Shown: in pieces, positions 10,196 to 20,785 of the stretch | How positions within the stretch are numbered: the stretch's first letter is position 1 | How the letters are laid out: each line of letters begins with the position of its first letter | Made by a program: the position numbers and the translations under genes | The notes under the pieces: generated by a model | What the model was told of the DNA's origin: nothing | The model's input: only the letters and a program-made list of their open reading frames with translations | Database searches by the model: none | NCBI GenBank assembly: GCA_948567375.1 | Contig: OX419762.1 | Span: 41,583,034-41,647,033, forward strand | Origin: Lunularia cruciata | Taxonomy: Eukaryota > Streptophyta > Marchantiopsida > Lunulariales > Lunulariaceae | DNA length: 64,000 nucleotides | Direction: 5' to 3'

Positions 10196-11426
10196 CTAGC
10201 GTGATTGCTCTCCTATGGATTGCACTAGCCAATGCTCTCTATAGAGCAATAGACACACGTTACCTAAAATATGCGGTGAAACATGAGAGTGATAGTGATA
10301 CCCCTGATGTCTTTGATGATACGCCTTCGTGCACTCCCTGACAAAGGTGTCAAACTCTGCATCCATGGCTCCATATAACTCCAAGGCTAGACGAACAAAG
10401 AGGTGACCTTGCTGCATACCCCTAGACTTGGAGCCCTTGCTTACTGCCACTCTGCTTGCCGTCCATCACATGTAGGATCCGTAACCACAATATCAGCTAT
10501 TGTCACCTGGTCATCTCGAACCAAGTATAAGTCTACCTTGACTCGTGTTGATTGCAAAGCATACCAAGGCATCCACTCTCTTGTGCCATGGAAAACACTA
10601 TATCCTTGATAGAATTGTGCGTAGCTATCCTTTGTCCTCCAAAAAGGAATATGTAATATGAACCGTTGTTGCATCTAGTGTAGAACCACACTCACAAGTG
10701 AGTAATGAAGATGCAGATGGGTGGATCAAACCTTGGCGGAACCTCATCATTGTAGAGAAAGAACTTGGTGCGAGTCATCCTAATACATCGTTGAGATAGG
10801 ATCCAAGAGCATATGCCCTTGCTAAAGCAAGAGCAAAGATTTGCTCTTGTAGTGTAAGGAATGGATGAGTCAACTAGGAGAGAATATATTCTATGCTGAA
10901 ATGATTGATTTGTCAAGGAAGATTGCAAGCCTATGGTCCAATCTGACAATAGGGAAGCAAAGGATGGAATGCACTCCTATGCCTATGGAAATATACCATC
11001 TCTTGTCACAATAATAGCTAGAGAGAGAAAGATTCCTCCTCCACCTTAGTCATATATGTCTCCACGATTGGCTTATCAACAATTGCAAAATGGGAGGAAA
11101 GTAGAGGTGCAAAGAGAGCACAACTATCCAAAACTGCTATAGGTGTTGTCTCTTTCATAGATACATGGCCTACCCCTCTGCACAAGATTTGTAGAGATGT
11201 TTGTCTAGGTGCCAAATGCTCGATCACACACTCAAATGTCCATGGCCCAATGATATCACCAAAGACACTCATAATCTTCCTATCGAATGCTCTCAAATGT
11301 GATAAGAAGATCATTGAAGGAGGAATTATGTAGGTTGGTCTAGGGGAAATACTAGAAAAGAGGATACCAAATGCCACACGTGGATCTCCTAGAGAGGTCA
11401 TGTGTAATACAAAGACAAAGGTCATG
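10196..11426 (-). pseudogene. non-LTR retrotransposon C-terminal part: RT thumb, Cys/His finger, endonuclease-like region
   Basis: Reading on the minus strand from 11426: DPRVAFGIL, then FLSHLRAFDRKIMSVFGDII (thumb/connector of this RT type), then (about 10730) LTCECGSTLDATTVHITYS, a degraded CxC...H finger. Next comes VDLYLVRDDQVTIADIVVTD (10485-10560), GMQQGHLFVRLALELYG and FDTFVRECTKAYHQRH, ending at a stop at 10196. In RT elements with a C-terminal restriction-like endonuclease, a finger followed by an acidic/VVTDP core and a later Lys/Tyr region is typical, so I infer that role. At least three frameshifts break the frame. It is the direct continuation of the RT at 12021-13150, separated only by the solo LTR. 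Family placement (Utopia/NeSL-like REL elements) is inference. Confidence 0.7.
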
Positions 11427-12020
11427 TGTAATACAAAGAGCTAGCCATATGATCTAGATGTGAATTCAGTTTGATAACATCTGGAATGATGTTACACATG
11501 ATGGACTCACTAGATCAAAAAGAGGTTTCACTAAAAGGGGACTTCTACTAATAGAGTATGAATCAAAATAAGCCTGAAATCTTTGAAGGCAATTTTGGAG
11601 GCCTAAATGGATGAATTAGGCCTCAAAAATGTGCAGTCCCCCCCCCCCCCCCCAAACAGAAGTAAGGTTGGCCTTCCCTCCCCCAAGTTTGTCTTGTCAA
11701 GAGCTTTCCAACGGTACCTCACCCATGCAATTCTGAGATTCCTACAAGATGATTCTCTAAAAGATTCCATCCGGTCAAAGCTTGTTTGACCAACCAGATA
11801 GGACCATGACTGACATGTCACCCATCCAAGTAAGTAACCCAAAGGTGGAGCTTGCTGACATTTCACCTATCTATGTGCCTAATCCTATGGTGGAGCTTCC
11901 TTGGAGGAGATCCTCTTTTACTATATAATAAAGAGAAGATGCTCCTTTGGGACATAAGAGTTTGAGTGTGAAACTTTTGTTTGTGCGTATGTTTTTCCTT
12001 GCTATCCTTGCAACATTACA
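11427..12020 (+). mobile_element. solo LTR, chromovirus family 1, inside the non-LTR RT gene
   Basis: 594 bp similar along its length to the LTRs of the element at 14078-20780: start TGTAATAC..GCTAG, shared blocks AATTTTGGAGGCCTAAAT and GATGAATTAGGCCTC, TATA-like CTATATAATAAAGAGAAG near 11920, end CAACATTACA. Flanks TCATG (11422-11426) and TCATC (12021-12025) are a near-match 5-bp target duplication. A 24-bp tandem duplication covers the left junction (about 11396-11443). A run of 16 C lies at 11638-11653. No internal region is present, so this is the product of LTR-LTR recombination. Confidence 0.85.
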
Positions 12021-13150
12021 TCATCCACATGAAGAATATCCTCCGCAAGGGCTGCATCTAAGAAATTTGTGACAGCAGCCTCAAATCCTATTGGCACACC
12101 AAGGATATGTAGGCCATCTGTAGATGTGATATACTCCTTTGGAAGTTGGAGGTGAGGAGGAATACCTAAAGGGGACCATTCTCTACTTTTTGACACCTTG
12201 ACTCTCAAGCCTACAAGATGAAACTCAGTAGTAAAATGCTCAAAGTCCTGCCTAATCTGATTTGTAGGGCTCACAATGTGTGTATCATCTGCCAAGGACG
12301 GAAAAACACAACCTGGCATCGCCAAGTAGTAGATAAGAGGGCTCTAAAGTGAGCAATGGCAAGTAAAGGTCTCTCTAAAGGATCTCCTTGTCATTCACAA
12401 TGACTTATTTCAAGATAGTGACTCCTTCTTATGAGAAGCCATGCTAGTAATAAAGGGAAGAAGGAGAGAATAGAAAGACCATACAAAAAGGAATGAGACT
12501 AACAAAGGATCTACCATCCTCCCTAAGCTCTCTAAAGAGGGATGCATGTGAGACATTATTAAAATTGTTCTCAACATCCATTGTAGAATAATATGTTGTC
12601 AAGAGTGTTGTTGAGGGTCTTGTTATGAGTGATCTAATGCCTAGAGATAAAGCTTCACAACCTCCTTGTGTAGCAACTCAAAACTAATATGGACTGAGCT
12701 ACTATCAAAATTAGGAATGATGCTAAAGGACAATGGTATGGCTTACCAAATGCAAAAAGACCTCCCCAATAGCAATTGGTCTAATGCATCACGTGCCCTT
12801 CTCCATCACAAGAAGTTGACTAGCACTTACACCTAACTAACCAATGCAGGAATCTCTCCTCTTGTTACTATTATAGCCACCTAAAAGAGCTTGGTAAAAC
12901 TACTTGAGGGATCAACAAGCTAGAAGCAATCTCTAAGATGCTCATATACCATCCTTGACAAACCTATTGAGGAGAGGTGTGGAGTGGTGCACAATGACTA
13001 TGCAAAGTAGTCTATCAAGACATAAAAGCTACTCGGGTTGATATTATAAGTCCTCTAGTGGTACTCCTTTTCATGCAATAGATGTAATAAGCATAAGGAA
13101 GAAATAGTCTCATCAATAGGACTAGCCATAGACAAAGGGCGTAGGCCTTG
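12021..13150 (-). pseudogene. non-LTR retrotransposon reverse transcriptase, N-terminal/palm part
   Basis: Minus-strand reading with frameshifts. A fingers motif IRPIAIGEVF (about 12770-12800) is followed by FGVATRGGCEAV, motif A MDVENNFNNVSHASLFRELR (12522-12581), a decayed QGDPL-type motif B near 12390, and motif C FPSLADDTHIVSP (catalytic ADD, codons at 12284-12289). Then come FHLVGLRVKVSKSREWSP and LHILGVPIGF, ending at DILHVDD where the solo LTR enters. The FADD/LADD signature, the 'GL.V..SK..WSP' block and lack of an Asp-protease/integrase neighbourhood separate it from Ty1/Ty3 RT. It would copy element RNA at a nicked target. Stops and shifts make it non-functional. The N-terminal limit is uncertain; weak similarity fades above 13150. 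Confidence 0.8.
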
Positions 13151-14072
13151 TTCTTCACTATTATATTCTCCCACCTGATCTAACATCCTACAACATAGTA
13201 ATCAAGTGGAATCTATTATATCTTGTGGTTGAACTTATCTCCTCTGATGTGTAGCCCGTACAGACTCCTCTACAGGGTAGTCCAATCCCCCACTTGGAAT
13301 GTGCAAAATCTAGCAACCAACTCTCTCTGCTCCTCATGCCTCCTTCTAGTATAGCAAATATATTATCATGGGAGCAATAGGGATAAGAACCATGCTAACT
13401 CAACTGAGGGATCAAAATCCAATTGATAAGTGATAAACAAAAAGTCTATCTAGCTTCATCGTGGAATGTATGGGAAACCTTATGGAATAGGTATGAACAA
13501 GAAAAACTAGTCTCAAATAACCCATCTGAGATGCTAACCACTCCCATGACTCAATTTGTATCGCCAGAGTAGTCAACAAAAGCATGTATAATCACAAGTG
13601 TCAACAATCTCAATGTGTTTGCTCACCTTACATGAGCATCCCAAGTGGTCCAATCATAGTCCTTGTGCATCTTTCCCATATGAGTCTTTACTCCTACGAG
13701 GTAAAGAGTCAATCACACGCCAAGTATATTGTAACCCCAAACCCTTTGGACGGCCTCACATGGGGAAGTGAAGCCATAGCTAGCACAAGAATAATGATAG
13801 TAACACATATTGTTGCTCTCCATAGCTTCCCATACTTGCAAAACCACAACCTACTCACATCCTACCTCACATGAGCATATGCTAACTCTCAAAACCCTAA
13901 AAACCTATAAACTCTCATAACTTTCAATTGTTATCCCCATAATTTTCAAACTAAGTTCTGGTGGAACTAAAATATGAAAACCAAGAGAATAAAATTGAAA
14001 AATCCCAACCCATCACTCTCATCACTAAATAATCACTCCCAACCCTAAAAAATCTAAATATTTGTGTATTAG
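13151..14072. other. possible decayed 5' part of the non-LTR element; no gene recognised
   Basis: Could hold the N-terminal finger region of the minus-strand element, but no motif is convincing. A plus-strand open frame at 13584-13874 has no recognisable domain. Directly before 14073 the sequence is simple, rich in CCCTAAA-like words without forming an array. Confidence 0.35.
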
Positions 14073-14077
14073 ATTAT

Positions 14078-14663
14078 TGTAATACCATTAGCTAGACATA
14101 TGACCTAGAGGTGGAAATTGGCTTTGTAATATCTTGAGGGATGTTATATATGATGGTCTAAATAGATCAAATAGAAGTGTCACTAAAAGAATACTTCCAC
14201 TAATAAGGCAAAGGCCGAAAACACCCTCAAAACTTCAAAGCAAATTTTGGAGGCCTAAATAGATGAATTAGGCTTCAAAAAATAAAATATTTCCACTCCC
14301 TTTGGACCAAAAGATGTTTCATTCTCTTGCATTATTTCTTGTCAAGAGATTTCCAATGGCACCTCATCCATGAAGTTTTGAGCTTCTTGCTAGAAGATCC
14401 CCAAAGATTATCTTTGGTCAATTATGTTTGACCAACCAAATAGGACAAGTATCAACATTTCACCAATTCATACAACCAACCTAAGGGTGGAGCTTGGTAA
14501 CATGTCACCAAATCCATGTATTTGATCCAAGTGTGGAGCTCCCTTTGAGTGGATCCTCTTTGCTATATAATAAAGATAATAGCTTTGGGGCAAAGCTCCT
14601 TGGGAGTATTGAGGGATGAAACCTTGTGTTTCTCTTGTGTTCTCTTACACTCCAAACATAACA
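14078..14663 (+). repeat. 5' LTR, family 1
   Basis: 586 bp, starts TGTAATACCATTAGCTAGAC and ends CATAACA (TG...CA termini). It holds a TATA-like TATATAAT (14564-14571) about 100 bp before the end, where an LTR promoter is expected. It aligns along its length with 20173-20780. Confidence 0.9.
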
Positions 14664-14664
14664 A

Positions 14665-14676
14665 TGGTATCAAAGT
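14665..14676 (+). promoter_or_regulatory. primer-binding site, family 1
   Basis: TGGTATCAAAGT, one base after the LTR. It resembles the plant TGGTATCAGAGC site that pairs with the 3' end of initiator tRNA-Met to prime minus-strand synthesis; the first eight bases match. Confidence 0.85.
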
Positions 14677-15599
14677 AGATGTTTTAATTCAACGGAGTGC
14701 ATCACTTCTCTTGGAGGAGCACGGAATATTGAGATTGAGTAATTTCAAGGGGAGAAAATATAGTGTAATAAATAGATTGGGTGTGTTTTAGAGAGAGTAT
14801 GGGATAGATGCTCCTAGAGGATAATTTTAACCCTAAACTCTACTTTCCGCTCTTGAACCCAACTCTTCTTCCCTAAACCCTAAATCCACTTCACATCAAG
14901 ATTATGTACATCCAATGTGAGTAAGTTAGAGTATATCTAATTAACCATTTTAGAGAAAAGTTTGTGGACATAGTGATTCATTTGCCACACCCAATGATTC
15001 TATCTGTGGTGATATACAATAGAGAGTAGGACTTGACAATCTACATTTTTTTATGATGCAATAGAGCTGAATATATCAAATCCTCTTCTTTGCAACACTC
15101 AAGTAAAAATCTATTATGTTGTTAGACCAAAAGTGATGTTTAGAGTTTTATAATGCACAATTTTAGTGAGGCATATTATCAATGAGTGATAGCCTCTGAG
15201 GTCCCAATGGAAGTCTCAATTTTCCATGCCTCCTCATTAGTGATCATATTAACACTCTATTGAAATAGGTAGTAAGAATTAAGCGTTTATCGTGTGTACA
15301 AATCATGGAACCATAGTTGTAGGATTTGATACAAGGAATGCAGGGATGTAAAACAAGTTTTGGAAGATCAAGATGACAATAGAGGAATTGCAAAGTCAAG
15401 TGTGTACCTTCAATTTTGTAATGCAAGAAGGAGAACATGTCAAAACCCAATAACAACAACAAAAGTACTTTGAGAGTCATTCATGCCGATGACACCTACC
15501 CCAATCAAAAACGAAGCCACATTGTTATTATGGATGAACAAGGTATGCAACATTGAGTCTTACAAGGAATTAAGTTCCATGGGAATAGTGGAAAATTAG

Positions 15600-16386
15600 A
15601 TTTCAAAAATGAATTAATACTTTTGATTAAACATAAATGAGATCACCGATTATTCCATATGTGTGTTTGCATGTGAGTACTTGACCAATAAAGCCCTCAC
15701 ATGGTACAATGCTTGAGAACAATCAATGATGTCAAAAGGAAGAGAGATTACTTGGATGGCAATGCAAGAAGTGCTACTAAGGAATTTCAAATCCATGGAC
15801 ATAGCTCAAACCTAACTGTGGGAGTTGAAGTAGAAGAAGAACATACAAGAGTACGTGGAGGCATTTTTTGATATGTAGATCATGATCACCAATATGAGTC
15901 CAGTTGAAGCTCTTGAAAATTTTAAATAGGGGGTAATAGAATGAATTTGCCAAGAGCTAATGGTATTAAATCCTTGCACTTTTTTGCAGCCATTGCGTGT
16001 GCTCAAAAAGAGCACTTGGAGGTGAAAGGGTAGTCTCGGCTCAACATTATTAAGCTTAAACACCACACTTTGGTAGACCAATTCTTATCAAATTGGGCAA
16101 CCATTTTTTCCACAATCAATGAGCATGATTGCTCCAAAGAGAATGTGGATGGGTCAAAGAAAAGAGAGATGGGGTCCCATGAGGAGAAAGTGCTCAAGAA
16201 AAACAACAGAAATGTTCCGATTGTGGTTGAGTTGTGCACATTACCATCAATTTTTGTGCTTGCATTCCTAGAGGCCCTTGGTCTCCATAAAAGTGACCTT
16301 TGAACAACTTGGAAAGATGAATTGAAGAAGTGGATGTTGAAATCACATCAAAAAACAAAGATTACCAATAAATTTACCTTGCAGCC
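15600..16386 (+). pseudogene. family 1 gag remnant
   Basis: Broken plus-strand reading with Ty3-type Gag features. A TWYNA-like segment near 15700 is followed by ITWMAMQEVLLRNF (the family's 'W..M...LL.RF'), then IQEYVEAFF and ITNMSPVEALENF near 15850-15930 (the 'EY...F......M....L...F' pattern of retrotrans_gag). After 16000 similarity is lost, and no CCHC knuckle can be read before the inserted solo LTR. Gag would form the particle that packages RNA; several in-frame stops rule out function. Confidence 0.65.
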
Positions 16387-16799
16387 TCTAACAATATGGA
16401 GTTTAGCGACGTAGTTAGTAAGGCTAACAAAGTCAAAATAAGCCAAATTAGCCCAAACTATTCCAGAAATATCTAGTAAGCTTCTTGGGAAGCTTCTTGA
16501 CTAGCTTAACTTGCACCTAAAGTAGATAGCATCTAGAAGCTTCCTATCTAGCTTAGCTTGCATGCCAAGTAGGCAGTTTCTAGAAGGAAGCTTCTTGAGA
16601 AACTTCCTAGTTACCTTTGGCTTGCACTCTAAGAAAGCGGCTCATGGAAGCTTCTTGAGAAGCTTCTCAAGAGCCTTGTATGCTAGCTATAAATACCAAA
16701 GCCAAAGCTCATGCTAGGCATTCAGAGTTTTCACTCATTCAAGTGTCCCAATGTGTGCCTCTATTCTCCTATTTCTCTCCTTGGTCTCAATCTCTTACA
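16387..16799 (+). mobile_element. solo LTR, family 2, inserted in the family-1 element
   Basis: 413 bp matching the LTRs of 56539-62166: TCTAACAATATGGAGTTTAG at the start (TG changed to TC), repeated GAAGCTTC words, TATAAATA at 16688-16695, end CTCTTACA. Flanks CAGCC (16382-16386) and TAGCC (16800-16804) match at 4 of 5 bases. Family-1 gag lies left and protease right, so this family-2 copy arrived after the family-1 element. Confidence 0.85.
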
Positions 16800-16859
16800 T
16801 AGCCTTACTAGCTCAATAGAGAAGCATAAAAGCGGGGGAAGGAAGAAGACAAGTGTGCA

Positions 16860-17215
16860 AAGGTTGAGGAAGACATATACACAATTGATTGTTGTAAATG
16901 GAGTAGTGGAAGGCAATTAGGTGAAAGTATTGATAGAACTTGGAGCAAATATAAATATTGCTCCAAGTTGGTATGTTGCAATGAGGTTAGGGATGGAACT
17001 AGAGAAGGATGAGAATGAAGAAGAAAAGTTACCTAATGGTTAGATAGAGAGGATTGAATCTTTACCTAGAAAGGGAACACTCTTTTTAGGATAGTATCAT
17101 GAATAAATTGAGTGGAAAGTGATAAAATTAGCTTGTTACAATGTGATCTTAGGCATGTCATGGATGGAGCACTACAATCCCATGCTTGATGAGAGAAATA
17201 AAATAGTGAGAACTA
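16860..17215 (+). pseudogene. family 1 aspartic protease remnant
   Basis: Reads VNGVVEGN, stop, VKVLIELGANINIASSWYVA and later ACYNVILGMSWMEHYNPML, the retropepsin layout (flap-side strand, then 'DVILGMDWL'). The catalytic D-T/S-G is ELG here, so the enzyme that would cut the polyprotein is dead even apart from its stop codons. Confidence 0.75.
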
Positions 17216-17394
17216 GCCAATGGAAGATCATTAGAGATAAATAAAGATCACAAAATCAAAATTGCCATTTTATATCAAAGGGATAACAATTATCAATATG
17301 ATAGATAGATTTTTCATAGGTCTAATAAGAGAAGTCCAAAGTGCATGACTCAATGGACAAATTCTTGTAAATTTGAAAAATGTGGTCAATGAGT

Positions 17395-18130
17395 TTCAAA
17401 ATGTCTTTTGAGATGATTTACCCTCAACATTACCACCAAAAAGGAATTATACCATAAAATTGAGCTACTTCTTGGGAAGACACCTCCTTATAAAGCCCCA
17501 TATTGACAATCACCTCATGAGTTGGAGAAGTGCAAGGCTCAAATTGAGGATATACTACAAAAAGGGTTTATCAAACTTAGCATATCACCATATTGTGATC
17601 TTGTCTTGTTTGTGAAGAAGAAGAAAGGTACAATGTGTAGATGCATTGACTACCGGGGCCTAAATCAACAAATGATGAAGAACAAAAACCCATTGTCCCG
17701 CATGGATGACCTATTTGATCAAATTAATGGGGCAAAACTCTTCACCAAATTAGATCTGCAAAGTGTTTATAACCAAATCAAGATTACAAAGGAAGACATT
17801 GACAAAACTCCCTTTCAAACAAGGTATGGTCAATTTGAGTGCCTAGTAATATCATTTGGCCTCACCAACGTACTAATCATTTTGATTAGTTTGATGAATG
17901 ATATGTTTTTTCCATACTTGGATAGAGTCTATTTTCATTTTCCTTGATGAAATCTTAGTCTACAGCATGATGATGAAGGAGCACAAGCAACATATGTGAG
18001 AAGCCCTCCAAATTCTATGACAAAACCAATTGTATGCCAAAGTATCAAAGTACAAGTTTGGCAAGTCTAAAGTAGATTACTTGGGGGATAGAGTAAGTGC
18101 AAAAGGTATCCAATTGTTAATAGATAAATA
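17395..18130 (+). pseudogene. family 1 reverse transcriptase
   Basis: FQNVF and a DDLPSTLPPKRNY lead are followed, after a shift, by KCKAQIEDILQKGFIKLSIS, KKKGTMCRCIDYRGLNQQ, LFDQINGAKLFTKLDLQSVY (palm Asp retained), TRYGQFECLVISFGLTN and FLDE (17940-17951). The family's catalytic FLDD/YVDD has become FLDE. A longer open piece covers 17522-17947. The thumb side (SKYKFGKSKVDYLG) is readable to about 18110. Ty3/gypsy RT by motif order. Inactive because of the FLDE change, stops and shifts. Confidence 0.88.
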
Positions 18131-18249
18131 AAGATCATTTAGAAATGGTGTGCTCCAAAAGATCAGACTCAATTCAAGAGTTTCTTGGGACTAAAGGAGT
18201 CTATCATAGAGTTGTCAAAGACTTTTCCAAGGTCTTACAACACTACTTG

Positions 18250-18670
18250 GCAAAAGGAAGAAGTGGATGTGGAAAAATGTGGAAGAATTTCATGTTTTAC
18301 TACATTAAATTTTGAAATGGTATGATCCAAAATGTCCAATCAATTTGACTATAAATGCATAAGTAGTCTTATAACAAGAATGGAATGACAAATGGTACAC
18401 AATTGCATATTTTTCTCAAAATTTATGACCAATAAAATGCACCACTGAATGAGAAGAGTTAGTTTTTGTGCTTGCAACCAAGCATTGGAAGCACTATCTT
18501 GGCAAGAAGGAATTTTTAGTGGAGATAGACCACAAGCCTCTAATCTACCTCAAGACACAAAAAGATCTCTCTTATCAATATATTTGTTTGGTAGAGTGGA
18601 GACAACGGTTCAACATGATGATCACATATGTGAAAGGTAAGAAGCATTTTGCAAATGCATTCACATGAAT
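18250..18670 (+). pseudogene. family 1 RNase H remnant
   Basis: The best preserved part (18468-18668) reads TKHWKHYLGKKEFLVEIDHK, PLIYLKTQKDL and FNMMITYVKGKKHFANAFT. These are the C-terminal RNase H blocks 'KHWRHYLLG..F.I.TDH..L.YL' and 'Y..GK.N..ADALS' of Ty3 elements. ADA is replaced by ANA, another Asp-to-Asn type loss. The domain degrades RNA in the RNA-DNA hybrid. Confidence 0.8.
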
Positions 18671-18859
18671 GTCTATGTTATACAATTTGGTGGTCGAGGT
18701 CATGATGAATCTAGAAGTTTGGCCAATGATTCTTATTGCTATGAAGACTAACTCACAAATTGTAGGAGCACAATCATCCAAAGGTGTAACCAATCCCTAA
18801 GGACTCACCTTTTATGATGGCAAGTTATGGATCTCGGATACTCCAGACCTAAGAACCAC

Positions 18860-19560
18860 CATCCTAGTGAAATGTCATGATTATATTATTGAAGGTCACC
18901 TTGGTATGGACAAGACCTTAGATGCAATCACACTCCATTACTATTGGCCCAAGATGAACAACAATGTGATAGAATATGGTCAAAGTTACCTTCAACTCTA
19001 TCAACAAAATAAAGTCTCTAAGCATGCTCCCCAAGGACTCCTTCAATTACTTCCTACTCCTACATAACATTGGGAGCAAGTCAACATAGATCTGGTTTAC
19101 AAATCTCCCAAGACCACCTCAAGGTTTGACTCCATTGAAGTCTTTATAGACCACCTTAAAAAAATTGTTCACATGTGTCTCATGACCAACAATGTGATTA
19201 CTCCACAATTTAGCTCAATTGGACTTAGTTATGGTCTTTTCTCACCATGGTTTGTCTTGAATGCTCAGCACCAATTAGGGCACTCAATTCATTAGTTTGT
19301 TTTGGAGAACACTATTTGGCATCTTCAAAACCAAACTTAGCATGTCCATGGCATACCATCCCACAATTGATGGACAAATTGAGCGGGCCAAGTGCACTAT
19401 TGAGCACATGCTTTGGAGATTCACCTTAGAGCAACAATAATAGTGGGACACCTTACTTTCACTGGTGGAATTTGTTGACAAAAATTCAGTGGATGCATCT
19501 ACACACACCATACCATTCTTCCTCATGTATAAAGAACACTCTTTCACACCTTCAAGCTTG
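18860..19560 (+). pseudogene. family 1 integrase: zinc-binding and core remnant
   Basis: IEGHLGMDKTLDAITLHYYW, PKMNNNVIEYG, then QSYLQLYQQNK and APQGLLQLLPTPT follow the integrase HHCC region. Both Cys of the usual SC..CQ pair read as Tyr (QSYLQLYQ), each explainable by one G-to-A change. The core follows in broken frames (HWEQVNIDLVY with the first catalytic Asp; a decayed TNNVITPQF-to-SPWFVLNAQH part) with several stops. Integrase would join cDNA to the host chromosome; this copy cannot. Confidence 0.75.
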
Positions 19561-19591
19561 GTAAAGATCCGACCAACTGCCTTAAAAGTTC

Positions 19592-20130
19592 ATGTTGTTG
19601 ACACTTTTATCTCTACAATCCAACAAGGTGTGGAGAATGCCAGACACAAGTTACTCATTGCCCAAAATCAACCACAATAGTATGGAAATGCACATTACAG
19701 GCACAAAGTTCAGCGTTGGGGATCAAGTTTGGTTATCTATAACTAACCTCATGTTTGTTGGCACTTGTAAACTCAAACCTTGTTTTATTGTGCCTTTTCC
19801 CATCCTCAATCAAATTGGCATGGTGGCCTATCACCTCAAGCTATCTCCACATGTGAAGATCCATCCAATGTTCCATGTTTCCTTTCTACATAGATATGCA
19901 TCTCGAGCACCCCACTTTGCTTACATACAAGAAGTTTGACCTTGTCCAACACTCATTGATGACATAGAGGAATATGAAATTGAATGCATTCTACAAAAAT
20001 GCATCCATGGTACCCACCATCCACGTGTGGAATATCTTGTCCATTGGAAAGGGTACCCATTATATGAGACAACATGGGAGCTAAAAGCTAACTTTACCAT
20101 GCACCTCTGTAAGTGCAATCTTTTGAGCAA
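19592..20130 (+). pseudogene. family 1 integrase C-terminus and chromodomain
   Basis: Frame 19592-19939 holds KFSVGDQVWLSITNL, PCFIVPFPILNQIGMVAYHL and IHPMFHVSFLHRY, the GPY/F-type module with the 'IHPVFHVSLL' block. After one stop it continues as IEEYEIECILQK (about 19965-20000), VEYLVHWKGYPLYETTWEL, a chromodomain with the aromatic/WKGY core. Chromodomains of chromoviruses are known to guide integration to chromatin with repressive histone marks; the match is to that motif. The only break between the two modules is a TGA at about 19939. Confidence 0.88.
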
Positions 20131-20154
20131 TAGTTTTGTAACAAAGATGTTGTA

Positions 20155-20172
20155 TCTAAAAAAGGGGAGGTT
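20155..20172 (+). promoter_or_regulatory. polypurine tract, family 1
   Basis: CTAAAAAAGGGGAGGTT directly before the 3' LTR (TGTAACACC at 20173). Purine tracts here prime plus-strand DNA synthesis. Confidence 0.8.
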
Positions 20173-20780
20173 TGTAACACCATTAGCTAGACATAGTATC
20201 TAGAGGTGGAAATTAGCTTGGTAATATCTTGATGTATATTATATATGATATTCTAAATAGATCAAATAGAGGTGTCACTAAAATAGTACTTCCAGTAATA
20301 AAGTAGAGGCCAAAAACACCCTCAAAACCTCATAGCCAATTTTGGAGGCCTAAATAGATGAATTAGGCCTTGAAAAATAAGAGATTCCTTCTCATTAAAC
20401 CCAAAAGATGTTGCATTCTCCCCTTGTTTGTCTCATCAAGATTTTTCCAACAATATTTGATCTTTTTAGTTTTAAACTTCCTACAAGAAGATTCCCCAAA
20501 GACTCCATTTGATCAAACTTGTTTGACCAACCAAATGGTACAAGTATCAATATGTCATCAATCCATGAAACTAATCCAAGGGTGGAGCTAGTTGACATAT
20601 CACCAATTCATGTATCTGATCCAAGGGTATAGCTCCCTTTGATTGTATCCTCTTTGCTATATAATAGAGACAAGGTTCTCTTTTGGAGCATCAAAGCATT
20701 GAGAGATGAAGCCTTGTGTTTCTCTTGTGTGTCTTCTCTTATGTTTCTCTTGGGTGTTCTTGTGTCCTCCAAATATTACA
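20173..20780 (+). repeat. 3' LTR, family 1
   Basis: 608 bp, TGTAACACCATTAGCTAGAC to AAATATTACA, followed by ATTAT. It differs from the 5' LTR by many substitutions and small indels, so the insertion is not recent. The TATA-like GCTATATAATAGAG is kept near 20656. Confidence 0.9.
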
Positions 20781-20785
20781 ATTAT

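Larger units (their letters stand above)
14078..20780 (+). mobile_element. full-length Ty3/gypsy chromovirus, family 1 (degenerate)
   Basis: A 6.7-kb LTR retrotransposon bounded by a perfect 5-bp duplication ATTAT (14073-14077 and 20781-20785). Order: 5' LTR, tRNA-Met-type primer site, gag, protease, RT, RNase H, integrase with GPY/F-like module, chromodomain, purine tract, 3' LTR. This is the Ty3/gypsy order, and the C-terminal chromodomain marks it as a chromovirus. All coding parts carry stops and frameshifts and key residues are lost, so it cannot move by itself. A 413-bp family-2 solo LTR sits between gag and protease. Two family-1 solo LTRs lie nearby (11427-12020, and 21794-22393 inverted). 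Confidence 0.92.

Noticed and set aside
11638-11653. Run of 16 C as a possible recombination or G-quadruplex signal
   Set aside because: It lies inside an old LTR at a place where other copies have ordinary sequence; a simple homopolymer expansion explains it.
12002-12325. A separate 107-codon gene on the minus strand
   Set aside because: It is the motif-C part of the non-LTR RT; its apparent end lies inside the inserted LTR.
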